DNA of 64,000 bases from positions 2,480,001 to 2,544,000 of the forward strand of contig OY759723.1 in assembly GCA_963662575.1 (NCBI GenBank), read 5' to 3'. Position 1 is the stretch's first letter, and every line of letters starts with the position of its first letter. The DNA comes from Bin5 sp963662575 (GTDB taxonomy: Bacteria > Chloroflexota > Anaerolineae > Caldilineales > Caldilineaceae). Of this stretch, positions 51,479 to 60,602 are shown one piece after another. The position numbers and the translations under genes were made by a program. A model generated the notes under the pieces. The model did not search any database and was not told where the DNA came from. It worked only from the letters and a program-made list of their open reading frames with translations.

Positions 51479-52615
51479 ATGCAACCAGACATCTCATCTA
51501 TCAGTACTGCGCGCAGCGGGCGCGCCTCCTCCTGGGACACAACCGGCCGCAACTCCGATGCCTGGACAATCCCCGCCGGCGAATCCCGTGTGCTGGCAGA
51601 CATCAGTGGGCCGGGCGTCATCACCCATATCTGGATGACCCAGCGCAACCACTACCGCGACTGCCTGCTGAAAATCACCTGGGACAATGCTTCGCACCCA
51701 AGCGTGCTAGCGCCGCTGGGGGATTTCTTCGGCCTGGGCAGTGGAATCGTCAACTCCTATCAGTCGCAACTGTTCACCGCCTCCACCCGCTGGAACAATC
51801 AGTTCGAGACCGGCTGCGCACTCAACTGCTATGCGCCCATGCCTTTCCGCGAGTGCGCTCTGGTAGAGCTGGTCAACGAGAGCGCTGAAGATCATCGTCA
51901 GTATTTCTATGTGGATTACGAGTTGGTCGACGAGTTGCCTCCTGAACGGGGCTATTTCCATGCCGAATTCCGCCGCGCCAATCCCTTCGGCGGCTGGGGG
52001 CACGAGATTACCGTCAACAAGCCGGAAGCAAACGTCGTCAACAAAGAGAGGCAGGCTTGGGAGGACAACTACGTCATCCTGGAGACGCAGGGACGCGGCC
52101 ACTACATCGGTTGCACACTTTCCGTCACCAACTTCCAGGGAACCTGGTGGGGCGAAGGCGATGATATGATCTGGGTGGATGGCTACAAGTGGCCGCCTGA
52201 CATCCACGGCACCGGCAGCGAGGACTATCTGAATCAGGCCTGGGGCATGCAGAGAAACGCCTTTCTCCGCAACGGCTCCTCCATCTTCGAGGAGGACACC
52301 GACGGCTATCAGTCCTCATACGTCCTGCATTTGGAGAACCCCGTGCGCTTCCAACAAGAAGTGAAGGTAACAATCGAGCACGGGCACGGCAACCATCTCG
52401 CCAACGAAATGTCATCCGTGGCCTACTGGTATGCGTCCGAGCCGACTAAGCCGGTCGAGCCTCCCCCTGTGGCGCAGCGGCAACCGGTGTTGCGCGATAA
52501 TCTCGGCAACTGGCTCTACGACAGTAGTAATCAGGTGCCGAGCCGGGTCGTCCCTATCAACGAGGAAATGCAGGCCATGAAGGAGCGCTGGGCCAAGGCG
52601 AACAACGCTGGCTGA
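51479..52615 (+). CDS. DUF2961/GH172-family glycoside hydrolase
   Basis: Protein of 378 aa with no signal peptide, covering only the catalytic double jelly-roll. SGPGVITHIWMTQ, APLGDFFGLGSG, WWGEGDDMIWVDG (Glu226) and GTGSEDYLNQAWG (Glu248) match DUF2961, and the two Glu are spaced as the catalytic pair described for GH172. This copy looks fully competent, unlike the larger one at 17640-19193. Known GH172 activities are on arabinofuranosides and fructofuranose anhydrides. ATG at 51479 has a GGAG site about 10 nt upstream; an in-frame ATG at 51431 lacks one. It ends 6 nt from the convergent flavin reductase gene. Confidence 0.88.
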   Translation: MQPDISSISTARSGRASSWDTTGRNSDAWTIPAGESRVLADISGPGVITHIWMTQRNHYRDCLLKITWDNASHPSVLAPLGDFFGLGSGIVNSYQSQLFTASTRWNNQFETGCALNCYAPMPFRECALVELVNESAEDHRQYFYVDYELVDELPPERGYFHAEFRRANPFGGWGHEITVNKPEANVVNKERQAWEDNYVILETQGRGHYIGCTLSVTNFQGTWWGEGDDMIWVDGYKWPPDIHGTGSEDYLNQAWGMQRNAFLRNGSSIFEEDTDGYQSSYVLHLENPVRFQQEVKVTIEHGHGNHLANEMSSVAYWYASEPTKPVEPPPVAQRQPVLRDNLGNWLYDSSNQVPSRVVPINEEMQAMKERWAKANNAG

Positions 52616-52621
52616 ATCGTA

Positions 52622-53119
52622 CTAACCTTCATCCGACGGCGTCATCTGCCGGTATTTCCCGCTGTAGAACAGCACCGGGTCGCCCGCATCATGCTCCAGG
52701 TATTCGACCTGCCCGATGTACAGCGTATGGTCGCCGGCCGGGTGGGCATCCACCACCTTGCAGACAAAGTAGGCCAGCGCATCAGGCAGAACCGGGTAGT
52801 CATCGCGGCGCTCAAAACGGACTTCCAGCCCCTCAACCGGCCAGCCGGCGAAATGGCTGCTGTAATCCTCCTGATCGTGGCGCAAAATACTGACCGCATA
52901 GCGGCCGGACTGCGCCAACAGGTCATGCAGCCTCGCCTTGTGCCCGACGGAGATGACCAACAGAGGCGGATCCAGTGAGACCGACATGAACGCATTGGCG
53001 GTCATACCATGCACGTCGCCGTCCAGTTCGGTTGTGACGACGGTGATGCCGGTGGCGAACAGGCCGCAGGCATTGCGCAATTCACGAGGGTCTATCGCGG
53101 CAGAGCTGTTTTCAGTCAT
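52622..53119 (-). CDS. flavin reductase-like FMN-binding protein
   Basis: Protein of 165 aa, typical for the flavin reductase (HpaC/RutF-like) family. ACGLFATGITVVTTELDGDVHGMTANAFMSVSLDPPLLVISV is the family signature with the FMN-binding T-x-N and S-x-x-P-P stretch, and AHPAGDHTLYIGQVEYLE is the conserved late motif with the GDH triplet. It would reduce FMN with NAD(P)H for a partner monooxygenase; none is adjacent. It is transcribed away from the SDR gene at 53357, sharing a 237-nt intergenic region. Confidence 0.9.
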   Translation of the reverse strand: MTENSSAAIDPRELRNACGLFATGITVVTTELDGDVHGMTANAFMSVSLDPPLLVISVGHKARLHDLLAQSGRYAVSILRHDQEDYSSHFAGWPVEGLEVRFERRDDYPVLPDALAYFVCKVVDAHPAGDHTLYIGQVEYLEHDAGDPVLFYSGKYRQMTPSDEG

Positions 53120-53170
53120 AGGTAAGTCCGTAGCGCGTGTCGGGTGAGGTGTGCGCAGCGTAAAATCAAT

Positions 53171-53246
53171 ATCTGCCTTCAGAACAGCGCACCGATTTCG
53201 CCAATCCTAAACGGTATCCCTTCCAAACTCAAATCTACCTTCAGAA
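53171..53246. repeat. 14-bp direct repeat upstream of SDR promoter
   Basis: ATCTGCCTTCAGAA (53171-53184) and ATCTACCTTCAGAA (53233-53246) differ in one base and are 62 bp apart, about six helical turns. The second copy directly abuts the -35 box of the SDR gene, as expected for an activator or repressor pair. Confidence 0.5.
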
Positions 53247-53274
53247 TTGACAAATAGACGGTCAATGGTAGGAT
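53247..53274 (+). promoter_or_regulatory. sigma-70 promoter of the SDR-FAH genes
   Basis: TTGACA (53247-53252) and TAGGAT (53269-53274), 16 nt apart. An inverted repeat TTGAC/GTCAA (53247-53251 with 53261-53265) covers the -35 box and spacer, a possible operator. Confidence 0.55.
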
Positions 53275-53356
53275 ACCACGAAACTGACTGTACCGCGCAG
53301 CCGGGGAAAGCTGTTCCGGCACAAAGAGAATGGCAAACCGCAAATGACGAGCGTGA

Positions 53357-54319
53357 ATGATGACTGAAGAAAGATTTTTTGTGACCGGTGCGCTGGGCTG
53401 CCTCGGCGCCTGGGTCGTGCACAACCTGATACGCGAGAATCTCCCCGTAACCGTCTACGACCTCGGTTCCAACACACACCGGCTCGAGTTGCTGATGGAG
53501 CCGGACGAGATTGCCCAAATTCGATTTGTCCAGGACGACATCACCGACACCGAGGCCGTCGCCCGTGCCGTCGACGCCAGCGGGGCCAATCGCATCATTC
53601 ATCTGGCCGCATTGCAGGTGCCTTTCTGCAAGGCCAATCCCTCGCTCGGCGCGGCTGTGAACGTCGTCGGCACTGTCAACGTCTTCGAAGCGGCCAAACG
53701 GGCCGGCATTGCGTCCGTAGTCTACGCCAGCAGCATGGCCGTCTACGGGGGGGCAGAACTCTACGGGCCGGAAGTGCAGGACGGCGACCCCTTCCACCCG
53801 CTCAATCTGTACGGAGTGTACAAAGAGGCCAACGAAGGTACCGCCCGAATCTACTGGCAGGACGACGGTATCGCCAGCCTGGCGCTACGGCCCTACACTG
53901 TCTACGGCCCGGCCCGCGATCAGGGCATGACCTCCACCCCCACCCAGGCCATGTTGGCCGCAGCCAAGGACGAAGCCTATCACATCTCCTTCGGCGGCAC
54001 CTGCGGCTACCAGTATGCCGATGATGTGGCGCAGACATTCATAGCGCTGGCCCGGTTGCCCTACGAAGGCGCGTCAGTCTTCAACGTCCGCGGCAGCGTT
54101 GCCCATATGTCGGAGGTCGTTGACGCCATCGTTGCCGCCGAGCCAAGCGCAGCCGGCCGCATCACCTACGAGGAGACCCCCCTTCCCTTTGCAGAGGCTC
54201 AAAATGAACAGCCCCTGCAGAGTCTGCTCAAGGAAGTGCCGTATACGCCCCTCAATGAGGGCGTCGCCCGCACAGTTGACCATTTCAGGCAGGCGCTCGC
54301 CGCCGGCAAGATCGAATAG
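53357..54319 (+). CDS. NAD-dependent epimerase/dehydratase (extended SDR)
   Basis: Extended short-chain dehydrogenase of 320 aa. The NAD motif GALGCLG is at residues 11-17 and the catalytic pair is Tyr152-x-x-x-Lys156 (LYGVYKEANE) with Ser125/126 upstream in YASSMAVYGG. The conserved RPYTVYGPARDQG follows. This is the pattern of UDP-sugar epimerases and of sugar-acid SDRs such as uronate dehydrogenase; which applies is not clear. It is followed by the FAH-family gene after 100 nt, suggesting catabolism of an oxidised sugar. Confidence 0.88.
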   Translation: MMTEERFFVTGALGCLGAWVVHNLIRENLPVTVYDLGSNTHRLELLMEPDEIAQIRFVQDDITDTEAVARAVDASGANRIIHLAALQVPFCKANPSLGAAVNVVGTVNVFEAAKRAGIASVVYASSMAVYGGAELYGPEVQDGDPFHPLNLYGVYKEANEGTARIYWQDDGIASLALRPYTVYGPARDQGMTSTPTQAMLAAAKDEAYHISFGGTCGYQYADDVAQTFIALARLPYEGASVFNVRGSVAHMSEVVDAIVAAEPSAAGRITYEETPLPFAEAQNEQPLQSLLKEVPYTPLNEGVARTVDHFRQALAAGKIE

Positions 54320-54419
54320 TCGTTTCTCCCAACCGTGCCGCGCATCCCGCCCTTTCCAGACCTGGGCGCTTTCACCCTTACTTAACCCTATCAAGCCAAT
54401 TCGCCGAGGAGCAGATCAG

Positions 54420-55226
54420 ATGAGATGGTTGCGGTTTGAGCATAACGGAAACACAGTGTACGGCGTCGCCAGCGGCGACACCATCGAAGTCACTGACGCC
54501 AGCTGGTGCGATATTCTGGCCGGCAAGACCGGAACGGTGACCGACTCCGTCGCCAGGAGCAGCGTCAAGCTTCTCTGTCCCATGGACCGGCCCGCCAAGA
54601 TCGTCGCCATCGGCCTGAACTACCTGGACCACTGCCGCGAAACGAATACCCCGCCCCCGGATGATCCCGTCATCTTCACCAAGTTCACGACCAGTATCGT
54701 CGGCCCCGGCGACGAAATCGTCTGGAGCCCGGCCCTGACTGCAGAAGTGGACTACGAGGCCGAACTGGCGGTGGTGATCGGCAAGACCGCTCGCCATGTC
54801 AGCCGCGCCGACGCGCTTGATTACGTGGCCGGCTACACCTGCTCCAACGACGTCAGCGCCCGCGACCTGCAACTGGGCGACCCCCAATGGATCCGCGGCA
54901 AGAGTCTCGACACCTTCTGCCCCATCGGCCCCGCCTTTGTGACCGCCGACGAGGTGCCCGATCCGCAGAATCTCTCTATCCGCTGCCTCCTCAACGGCGA
55001 AGTCATGCAGGAGAGCAACACGCGCGAGATGATCTTCGGTGTGGCCGAACTGATCGAATTCAGCTCCAACGCATTCACCCTGGAGCCGGGAGATGTGATC
55101 CTCTCCGGCACGCCCCACGGCGTCGGCATGGGCCGCGACCCGCAGGTCTGGATGAAGGACGGTGATAACGTCGTCATCGAAATTGAAAAGCTGGGCCGCC
55201 TGGAAAACAGTTGCCGGATGGTCTGA
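54420..55226 (+). CDS. fumarylacetoacetate hydrolase-family protein
   Basis: Protein of 268 aa of the FAH fold, which covers hydratases, isomerases, decarboxylases and C-C hydrolases of 2-oxo acids. AKIVAIGLNYLDHCRE, the metal ligands Glu113 and Glu115 in DYEAELAVVIGK, and Asp144 in CSNDVSARDLQ are present, and the end GDVILSGTPHGVGMGR is conserved. I start at ATG 54420, with GAGGAG 8 nt upstream; the open frame runs much further upstream but that part overlaps the SDR gene. In this context it may cleave or dehydrate a 2-keto-3-deoxy sugar acid, as with fucose or arabinose oxidative pathways. Confidence 0.9.
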   Translation: MRWLRFEHNGNTVYGVASGDTIEVTDASWCDILAGKTGTVTDSVARSSVKLLCPMDRPAKIVAIGLNYLDHCRETNTPPPDDPVIFTKFTTSIVGPGDEIVWSPALTAEVDYEAELAVVIGKTARHVSRADALDYVAGYTCSNDVSARDLQLGDPQWIRGKSLDTFCPIGPAFVTADEVPDPQNLSIRCLLNGEVMQESNTREMIFGVAELIEFSSNAFTLEPGDVILSGTPHGVGMGRDPQVWMKDGDNVVIEIEKLGRLENSCRMV

Positions 55227-55257
55227 TCCCTGCCCTCTCTTAACTGCACCTTCCACA

Positions 55258-55281
55258 AAGCCTCGGCGTCTGCCGGGGCTT
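55258..55281 (+). terminator. terminator-like hairpin after the FAH gene
   Basis: AAGCCTCGGC pairs with GCCGGGGCTT (10 bp including one U-G pair) around a 4-nt loop, 32 nt after the stop. A short T-stretch (CGACTTTCC) follows. Confidence 0.6.
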
Positions 55282-55460
55282 CGACTTTCCCTGTTTCAGC
55301 CTATGGTTGCATCTGCTTTCGCGTCTTCTCCGCATGGGATTCCTCTCCCCCGCTGTTAACCGAACCTTTACCGAAATCTAACCCGCAGGCTCGGACTTTT
55401 AACCACGCAATGCCTCTCCTTTAACATTGCTCCGCGACACTTATCCGCAGCAGGAATGTA

Positions 55461-55469
55461 TGGTATAGT
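55461..55469 (+). promoter_or_regulatory. extended -10 promoter of locus I
   Basis: TGGTATAGT is a TGn-TATAGT extended -10 box. Only a poor -35 (TTATCC, 55441-55446) lies 17 nt upstream. The leader would be about 70 nt, with AAGGAGGA near its end. Confidence 0.5.
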
Positions 55470-55544
55470 AGCTGCACCAACAGAACGCGTTTTCTGATGC
55501 ACGTTTGCTCCATGCACCCCACTCAGTTCGACAAGGAGGATTCA

Positions 55545-56984
55545 ATGAATCGTCAACCTTTCGTATTGCTGGCGCTCGTGATTGCGCTGGCCCTTATCGT
55601 CTCCGCCTGCGGAGCGCCCGCGGCCCCCGTTCAGGTCGATACCGGCGCCGCTGAGGAGGAGGCCGCGCCGGCCGCCGCCGAAGAGATGATGACCGTCAAC
55701 CTCGTGGCCCGCTGCAAGGCCAGCCCGCCCTATGAGAATGGCCGCTGCGACAACCTGACCGCAGCCGTAGACGCCGCCAACGCTGTGCTGGAAGCCAGTG
55801 ACGACAACCGCCGCATCGCCCTGGAAACCATCCAGGACGACACCGACTGGGGCGACTACAAGACCGAGTTCGAACTGGCTTCGGACGCCGGCGAAGCCCC
55901 TGACATCATCGTTTCAGGCCATGAGCATATCGGCGACTGGGCCACAGCCGGCTACCTGGTCGACATCTCCGAGCAGGTCAATAGCGGCGAATTCGCCGAG
56001 TTTGACGATGTCATCGACTCCCTCTGGGAATCGACCATGCTCAACGGCAAAATCTGGGGCATCCCCCAGGACGCCGAAGCCCGCCCCCTCTACTTCAGCA
56101 AGTCTCTCCTGGCGGAACTGGGCTGGAGCGCAGAGGAGATTGAGGGCCTTGCGGGCCGCATCGAGAGCTGTGACTTCACTTGGCAGGATATGTTCGACAC
56201 CGCTGAACAGGCAGTGGCGGCCGGGGTCGTCAAAGAGGGCGAGGGCTGGTGGCACCGCCCCTCCAACGGTCCGGACTTCCTCTACTACTACTTTGCCGCC
56301 GGCGGCGAAATCGAGAGCACAATGGACGCGCTCGCCTTCGACACCGCTGCCGCCCAGACAGTCTATGAACTGCTTCACAACGCGGTCCACGAGCGCAAGA
56401 TTATCGGCGCCAACAAGCTGGACGGCGACTGGGACTACCACAAAGAGTACACTGCCAGCTTCACCAACGTGATGTTCGTCTTTGAGGGCACCTGGCGCTG
56501 GGCTAGCTGGCACACCAACTATCTCCAGGATGTGGGCGGCGAAGAGTATCTCTTCGAAAATGTCGGCTTCGCGCCGATTCCCTGCATGGAAGGCGGCATC
56601 GGGCGCCCCATCACCCTGACCCATCCGTTGGTCTATATGATCAGCAGCCAGAGCGAGCACCCGGACCTGGCGCTGCTCCTGCTTGCCAAGACGACGGTCA
56701 AGGAATTGAACACGCCCTACGCGGTCGACAGCGGCCACCTGGGAATCCTCAAGTCGCAGGAGGACCACGACGCCTACACAAGCGCTGAGTTCCTGAGCGC
56801 CACGCTAACTCTGTTGGAGCACACGACCTTCCTGCCCAACAGCCCCTATTGGAGCGCCTGGTCGGAGGCCTACTACCTCGGCATTCAGGCAGTCGAGTCC
56901 GGTGACCTTTCACCCGAAGAGGCGATTGAGGTCGTGATCGAGCAACTCCAGAACGAACTGGGCGACAACGTGATTATTGAGTAA
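55545..56984 (+). CDS. extracellular solute-binding lipoprotein, family 1 (locus I)
   Basis: Sugar-binding protein of 479 aa. MNRQPFVLLALVIALALIVS with VSAC lipobox is a Sec-type lipoprotein signal, followed by an Ala/Glu linker. The mature part shows the SBP fold, for example DAGEAPDIIVSGHEHIGDWATAGYLVDI. ATG at 55545 follows AAGGAGGA by 4 nt and is preferred over an in-frame start 16 codons upstream. It heads locus I, the only CUT1 locus here with its own ATPase. Confidence 0.92.
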   Translation: MNRQPFVLLALVIALALIVSACGAPAAPVQVDTGAAEEEAAPAAAEEMMTVNLVARCKASPPYENGRCDNLTAAVDAANAVLEASDDNRRIALETIQDDTDWGDYKTEFELASDAGEAPDIIVSGHEHIGDWATAGYLVDISEQVNSGEFAEFDDVIDSLWESTMLNGKIWGIPQDAEARPLYFSKSLLAELGWSAEEIEGLAGRIESCDFTWQDMFDTAEQAVAAGVVKEGEGWWHRPSNGPDFLYYYFAAGGEIESTMDALAFDTAAAQTVYELLHNAVHERKIIGANKLDGDWDYHKEYTASFTNVMFVFEGTWRWASWHTNYLQDVGGEEYLFENVGFAPIPCMEGGIGRPITLTHPLVYMISSQSEHPDLALLLLAKTTVKELNTPYAVDSGHLGILKSQEDHDAYTSAEFLSATLTLLEHTTFLPNSPYWSAWSEAYYLGIQAVESGDLSPEEAIEVVIEQLQNELGDNVIIE

Positions 56985-57012
56985 GCAAAATAAGACCTGC
57001 GAACTGCAACAA

Positions 57013-57043
57013 GGAGAGTAGGGCGCCCCCTCCCCTACTCTCC
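57013..57043 (+). promoter_or_regulatory. intercistronic stem-loop after SBP gene I
   Basis: A perfect 11-bp stem GGAGAGTAGGG/CCCTACTCTCC (57013-57023 with 57033-57043) with a 9-nt C-rich loop. It starts 28 nt after the SBP stop and ends 26 nt before the permease ATG. No T-run follows. Confidence 0.7.
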
Positions 57044-57069
57044 GCTTCTACTCCCTTCGCAACCGGCCC

Positions 57070-58497
57070 ATGGTGACGAATCAGACAGAAACGGCAATCC
57101 AGGCCCCCCGCGCCGGCCGCGGCCGCTGGCTGCTCCTTGCTGCCGGCCTGCTGCTGTTGGGCTGTATCGTTCTGCCCTGGCTGCGCTTCGTCATCATCGC
57201 CGATCAGCGCGTTGCCCTCTCGCTGACCGGTCAGCAAGCCGCAACGATAGGCGTGATAGAAACGATCGACGGCGGCCTCCTCTACCGCAGCTCGTTCTGG
57301 CTCTTCTTTGCCCCCTTGGCCGGCGCCCTCGGGTTGGCGCTGGGGGCGATCAACCTCTTGCCGGGCCGTTCCGCGCCCTGGCACGGACTCTTCGCCGTCC
57401 TCATCAGCGCAACCGCGTCCGTTGCCGTCTGGGGCGCATTCGCCGCCTCGCAAGAAATCGCGCAGAAGCAGAAAGTAGCCGTGGAGGCCCAGTGGGGGCT
57501 ATCGGTTGCCTTTCTGGCGTTGCTGCTGCTACTCGTCGGCGGCCTCGTCCTGCTGCGGGAAGCCAGCGACCAGAAACCCACCTTCCGCGCCGCGCTCGAC
57601 GCGATGAATTTCATGGCGCCGAGCACGGTGCTGGTCATCGTCTTCTTCTTTCTGCCTGCCATCATTCTTTTCATCCTCAGCCTCACCGATCTCTCCAGCG
57701 CCAACTTCAGCGAGCCTTGGACCTATGTCGGCTTCGACAATTACAAGCGCATGTTCAGCGACCGCTTCTTCCCCAAAATCCTGCGCAATACCTTCCAATA
57801 TGTCATCCTGACCCTTCTGTTCTTTAACGTTGGCTTGGCGCTTCTGCTCGCCCTCCTGACGGCCCATGTCAGCCGGCGGGTCGGCTTCTTTTTCCGCCTG
57901 CTGTGGCTTCTGCCCCGTATCACTCCGTCCGTCGTCTACATCGTGATGTGGCAGCGCATCGCTCAGCAGCCCCCCTACGGCATCCTCAATCAGATTCTCG
58001 GACTGTTCGGCGTCGAAAATCAACCCTATTGGATCCCGGAATCGCCGTGGGTATTCGTCGTGCTCGTCAATGGCTTCGTCGGCGCGTCCTTCGGCATGAT
58101 TATCTTCACATCGGCCATCGAAGCCATCCCGTCCGATCTGATCATCGCCGCCAAAGTGGACGGCGCCGGTAACCTGGCGCTCATCCGTGATATTACCCTG
58201 CCTCTGCTGCGCTGGCCCCTGCTGTTTGTCGTCACCTACCAAACACTCTCGCTGCTCGTCTCGTTCGAGTATATCCTGCTGCTCACCAACGGCGGGCCGG
58301 GCCTGTTCACGACCGAAGTGTGGGCGCTGACCGCCTACAAGCGCGCCTTGCAGACCTATTTCGGCTCGAACCAGTGGGCCTATGGCGCGGCCTGGGGCTT
58401 TGTGCTCGTTCTCATCGGCGCCATCCTCTCTGTAATCTATCTGCGGGTCTTCCGCTTCAACGATCTGGTCCAGGAGCCGAAAATTGATGTGTTGTAA
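57070..58497 (+). CDS. CUT1 sugar ABC permease, MalF-like with N-terminal membrane extension
   Basis: Permease of 475 aa, about 170 longer than the other MalF-like proteins here. The conserved part begins near residue 178 (DAMNFMAPSTVLVIVFFFLPAIILFI), with EAA loop PSDLIIAAKVDGAGNLALIRD and LLTNGGPGLFTTEVWALTAY. The extension holds about four hydrophobic segments (WLLLAAGLLLLGCIVLPWL, SSFWLFFAPLAGALGLALG, GLFAVLISATASVAVWGAFA, LSVAFLALLLLLVGGLVLL). E. coli MalF also has extra N-terminal segments, but this part shows no obvious likeness to it. ATG at 57070 has no clear ribosome site. Confidence 0.9.
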   Translation: MVTNQTETAIQAPRAGRGRWLLLAAGLLLLGCIVLPWLRFVIIADQRVALSLTGQQAATIGVIETIDGGLLYRSSFWLFFAPLAGALGLALGAINLLPGRSAPWHGLFAVLISATASVAVWGAFAASQEIAQKQKVAVEAQWGLSVAFLALLLLLVGGLVLLREASDQKPTFRAALDAMNFMAPSTVLVIVFFFLPAIILFILSLTDLSSANFSEPWTYVGFDNYKRMFSDRFFPKILRNTFQYVILTLLFFNVGLALLLALLTAHVSRRVGFFFRLLWLLPRITPSVVYIVMWQRIAQQPPYGILNQILGLFGVENQPYWIPESPWVFVVLVNGFVGASFGMIIFTSAIEAIPSDLIIAAKVDGAGNLALIRDITLPLLRWPLLFVVTYQTLSLLVSFEYILLLTNGGPGLFTTEVWALTAYKRALQTYFGSNQWAYGAAWGFVLVLIGAILSVIYLRVFRFNDLVQEPKIDVL

Positions 58498-58566
58498 GCT
58501 GTGGGCGGCGTCTGCGCAAACCCTTTCTGAAGGAACCTTCTTTGCGGAACGAACCTGCACGGAGGA

Positions 58567-59510
58567 ATGGAGGGCCGAAAATTGCATGACGGACTAGGGC
58601 CGGTAAAGGTCGCGGGAACGCTTTCCACTGTCCAGATGACTCTGCGCTCCAGGCTTATCACGCCCGGACAGGCACTCCCATATCTGTTGCTCACAATTAC
58701 GATCCTGCCGATCCTGGCCGGCTATGCCTGGGTGTTGATCGCCACCTTCTCTCAGCGCACCAACGGCCTTCTTCCACTGGACCCGCAGGGCAATCTCGGC
58801 GGCCTGACGTTCCAAAACTGGACGTTCTTGTCCGAGCCGGATGTGTGGAAGGCCACGCTCAACTCCTTTGGCATTGGCATGAGCATGGTCGTGGGCGTCG
58901 GCTCCATCTCCGCCCTCGCCGCCTACGCGCTTTCCCGCATGAACTTCCCCGGTCGCAAAGGTTTCCTGGGCATGACCATGGTCCTCCATGCCTTTCGCCC
59001 TGAAATGCTCCTGATCGCTATCTTTCAGGTGCTGTTGTTCATCGGCGGCATCCCTCTTATCGGCAATCTGTTCGGCTTCAATACCGTCGGCGGCGTCGCC
59101 CTTGTGATGGTGACACTGGACCTCCCGTTGGGTATCTGGCTGATGAAAGGCTTTTTCGACAACCTCTCGTGGGATATGGAGCGGGCCGCTCTTATCGACG
59201 GCGCCAGCCGCTTTCGCGTATGGTGGGAGATTCTACTGCCGCAGATTCGCCCTGGCCTGGCCGCTCTTTCCATCTTCATGTTCATTCAAGGTTGGAACGC
59301 CTATCTTATCCCCTTTACCTTCACTATCGGCTCGAAAGTCGCCACTCTGCCGGTCTACATCAACAGCTTTTCCGGTGATACCAGCCTCGTCAGCTGGAAC
59401 AGAGTAGCGGCCATTGGTTTATTCCAACTGATTCCTGTTCTGATCTTTTTTATCTTCACCCAAGAGGCTCTGCTGAATATCTACGGCGGCGGCAGCAAAG
59501 GGGGAAACTA

Positions 59511-59511
<1 letters not shown>
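58567..59511 (+). CDS. CUT1 sugar ABC permease, MalG-like (locus I)
   Basis: Membrane permease of 314 aa. ALPYLLLTITILPILAGYAWVLIATFSQRT is the first segment. The coupling loop reads LSWDMERAALIDGASRFRVWWE with ILLPQIRPGLAALSIF, and WNAYLIPFTFT follows. ATG at 58567 directly abuts GGAGGA, which is too close for normal initiation; a TTG at 58582, 8 nt after a second GGAGG, may be the real start. Its stop TAG shares one base with the GTG of the ATPase gene. Confidence 0.9.

Positions 59512-60592
<1,081 letters not shown>

Positions 60593-60602
<10 letters not shown>

Larger units (their letters stand above)
55227..55544. other. intergenic region before locus I
   Basis: These 318 bases hold the terminator-like hairpin of the FAH gene (55258-55281), an extended -10 promoter (55461-55469) and the SBP I ribosome site (AAGGAGGA, 55533-55540). 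Nothing else is supported. Confidence 0.65.

Noticed and set aside
54099..54419. Longer form of the FAH-family gene starting inside the SDR gene
   Set aside because: The extra 107 residues are low-complexity and overlap the SDR coding region; ATG 54420 has a good ribosome site and matches the family start.
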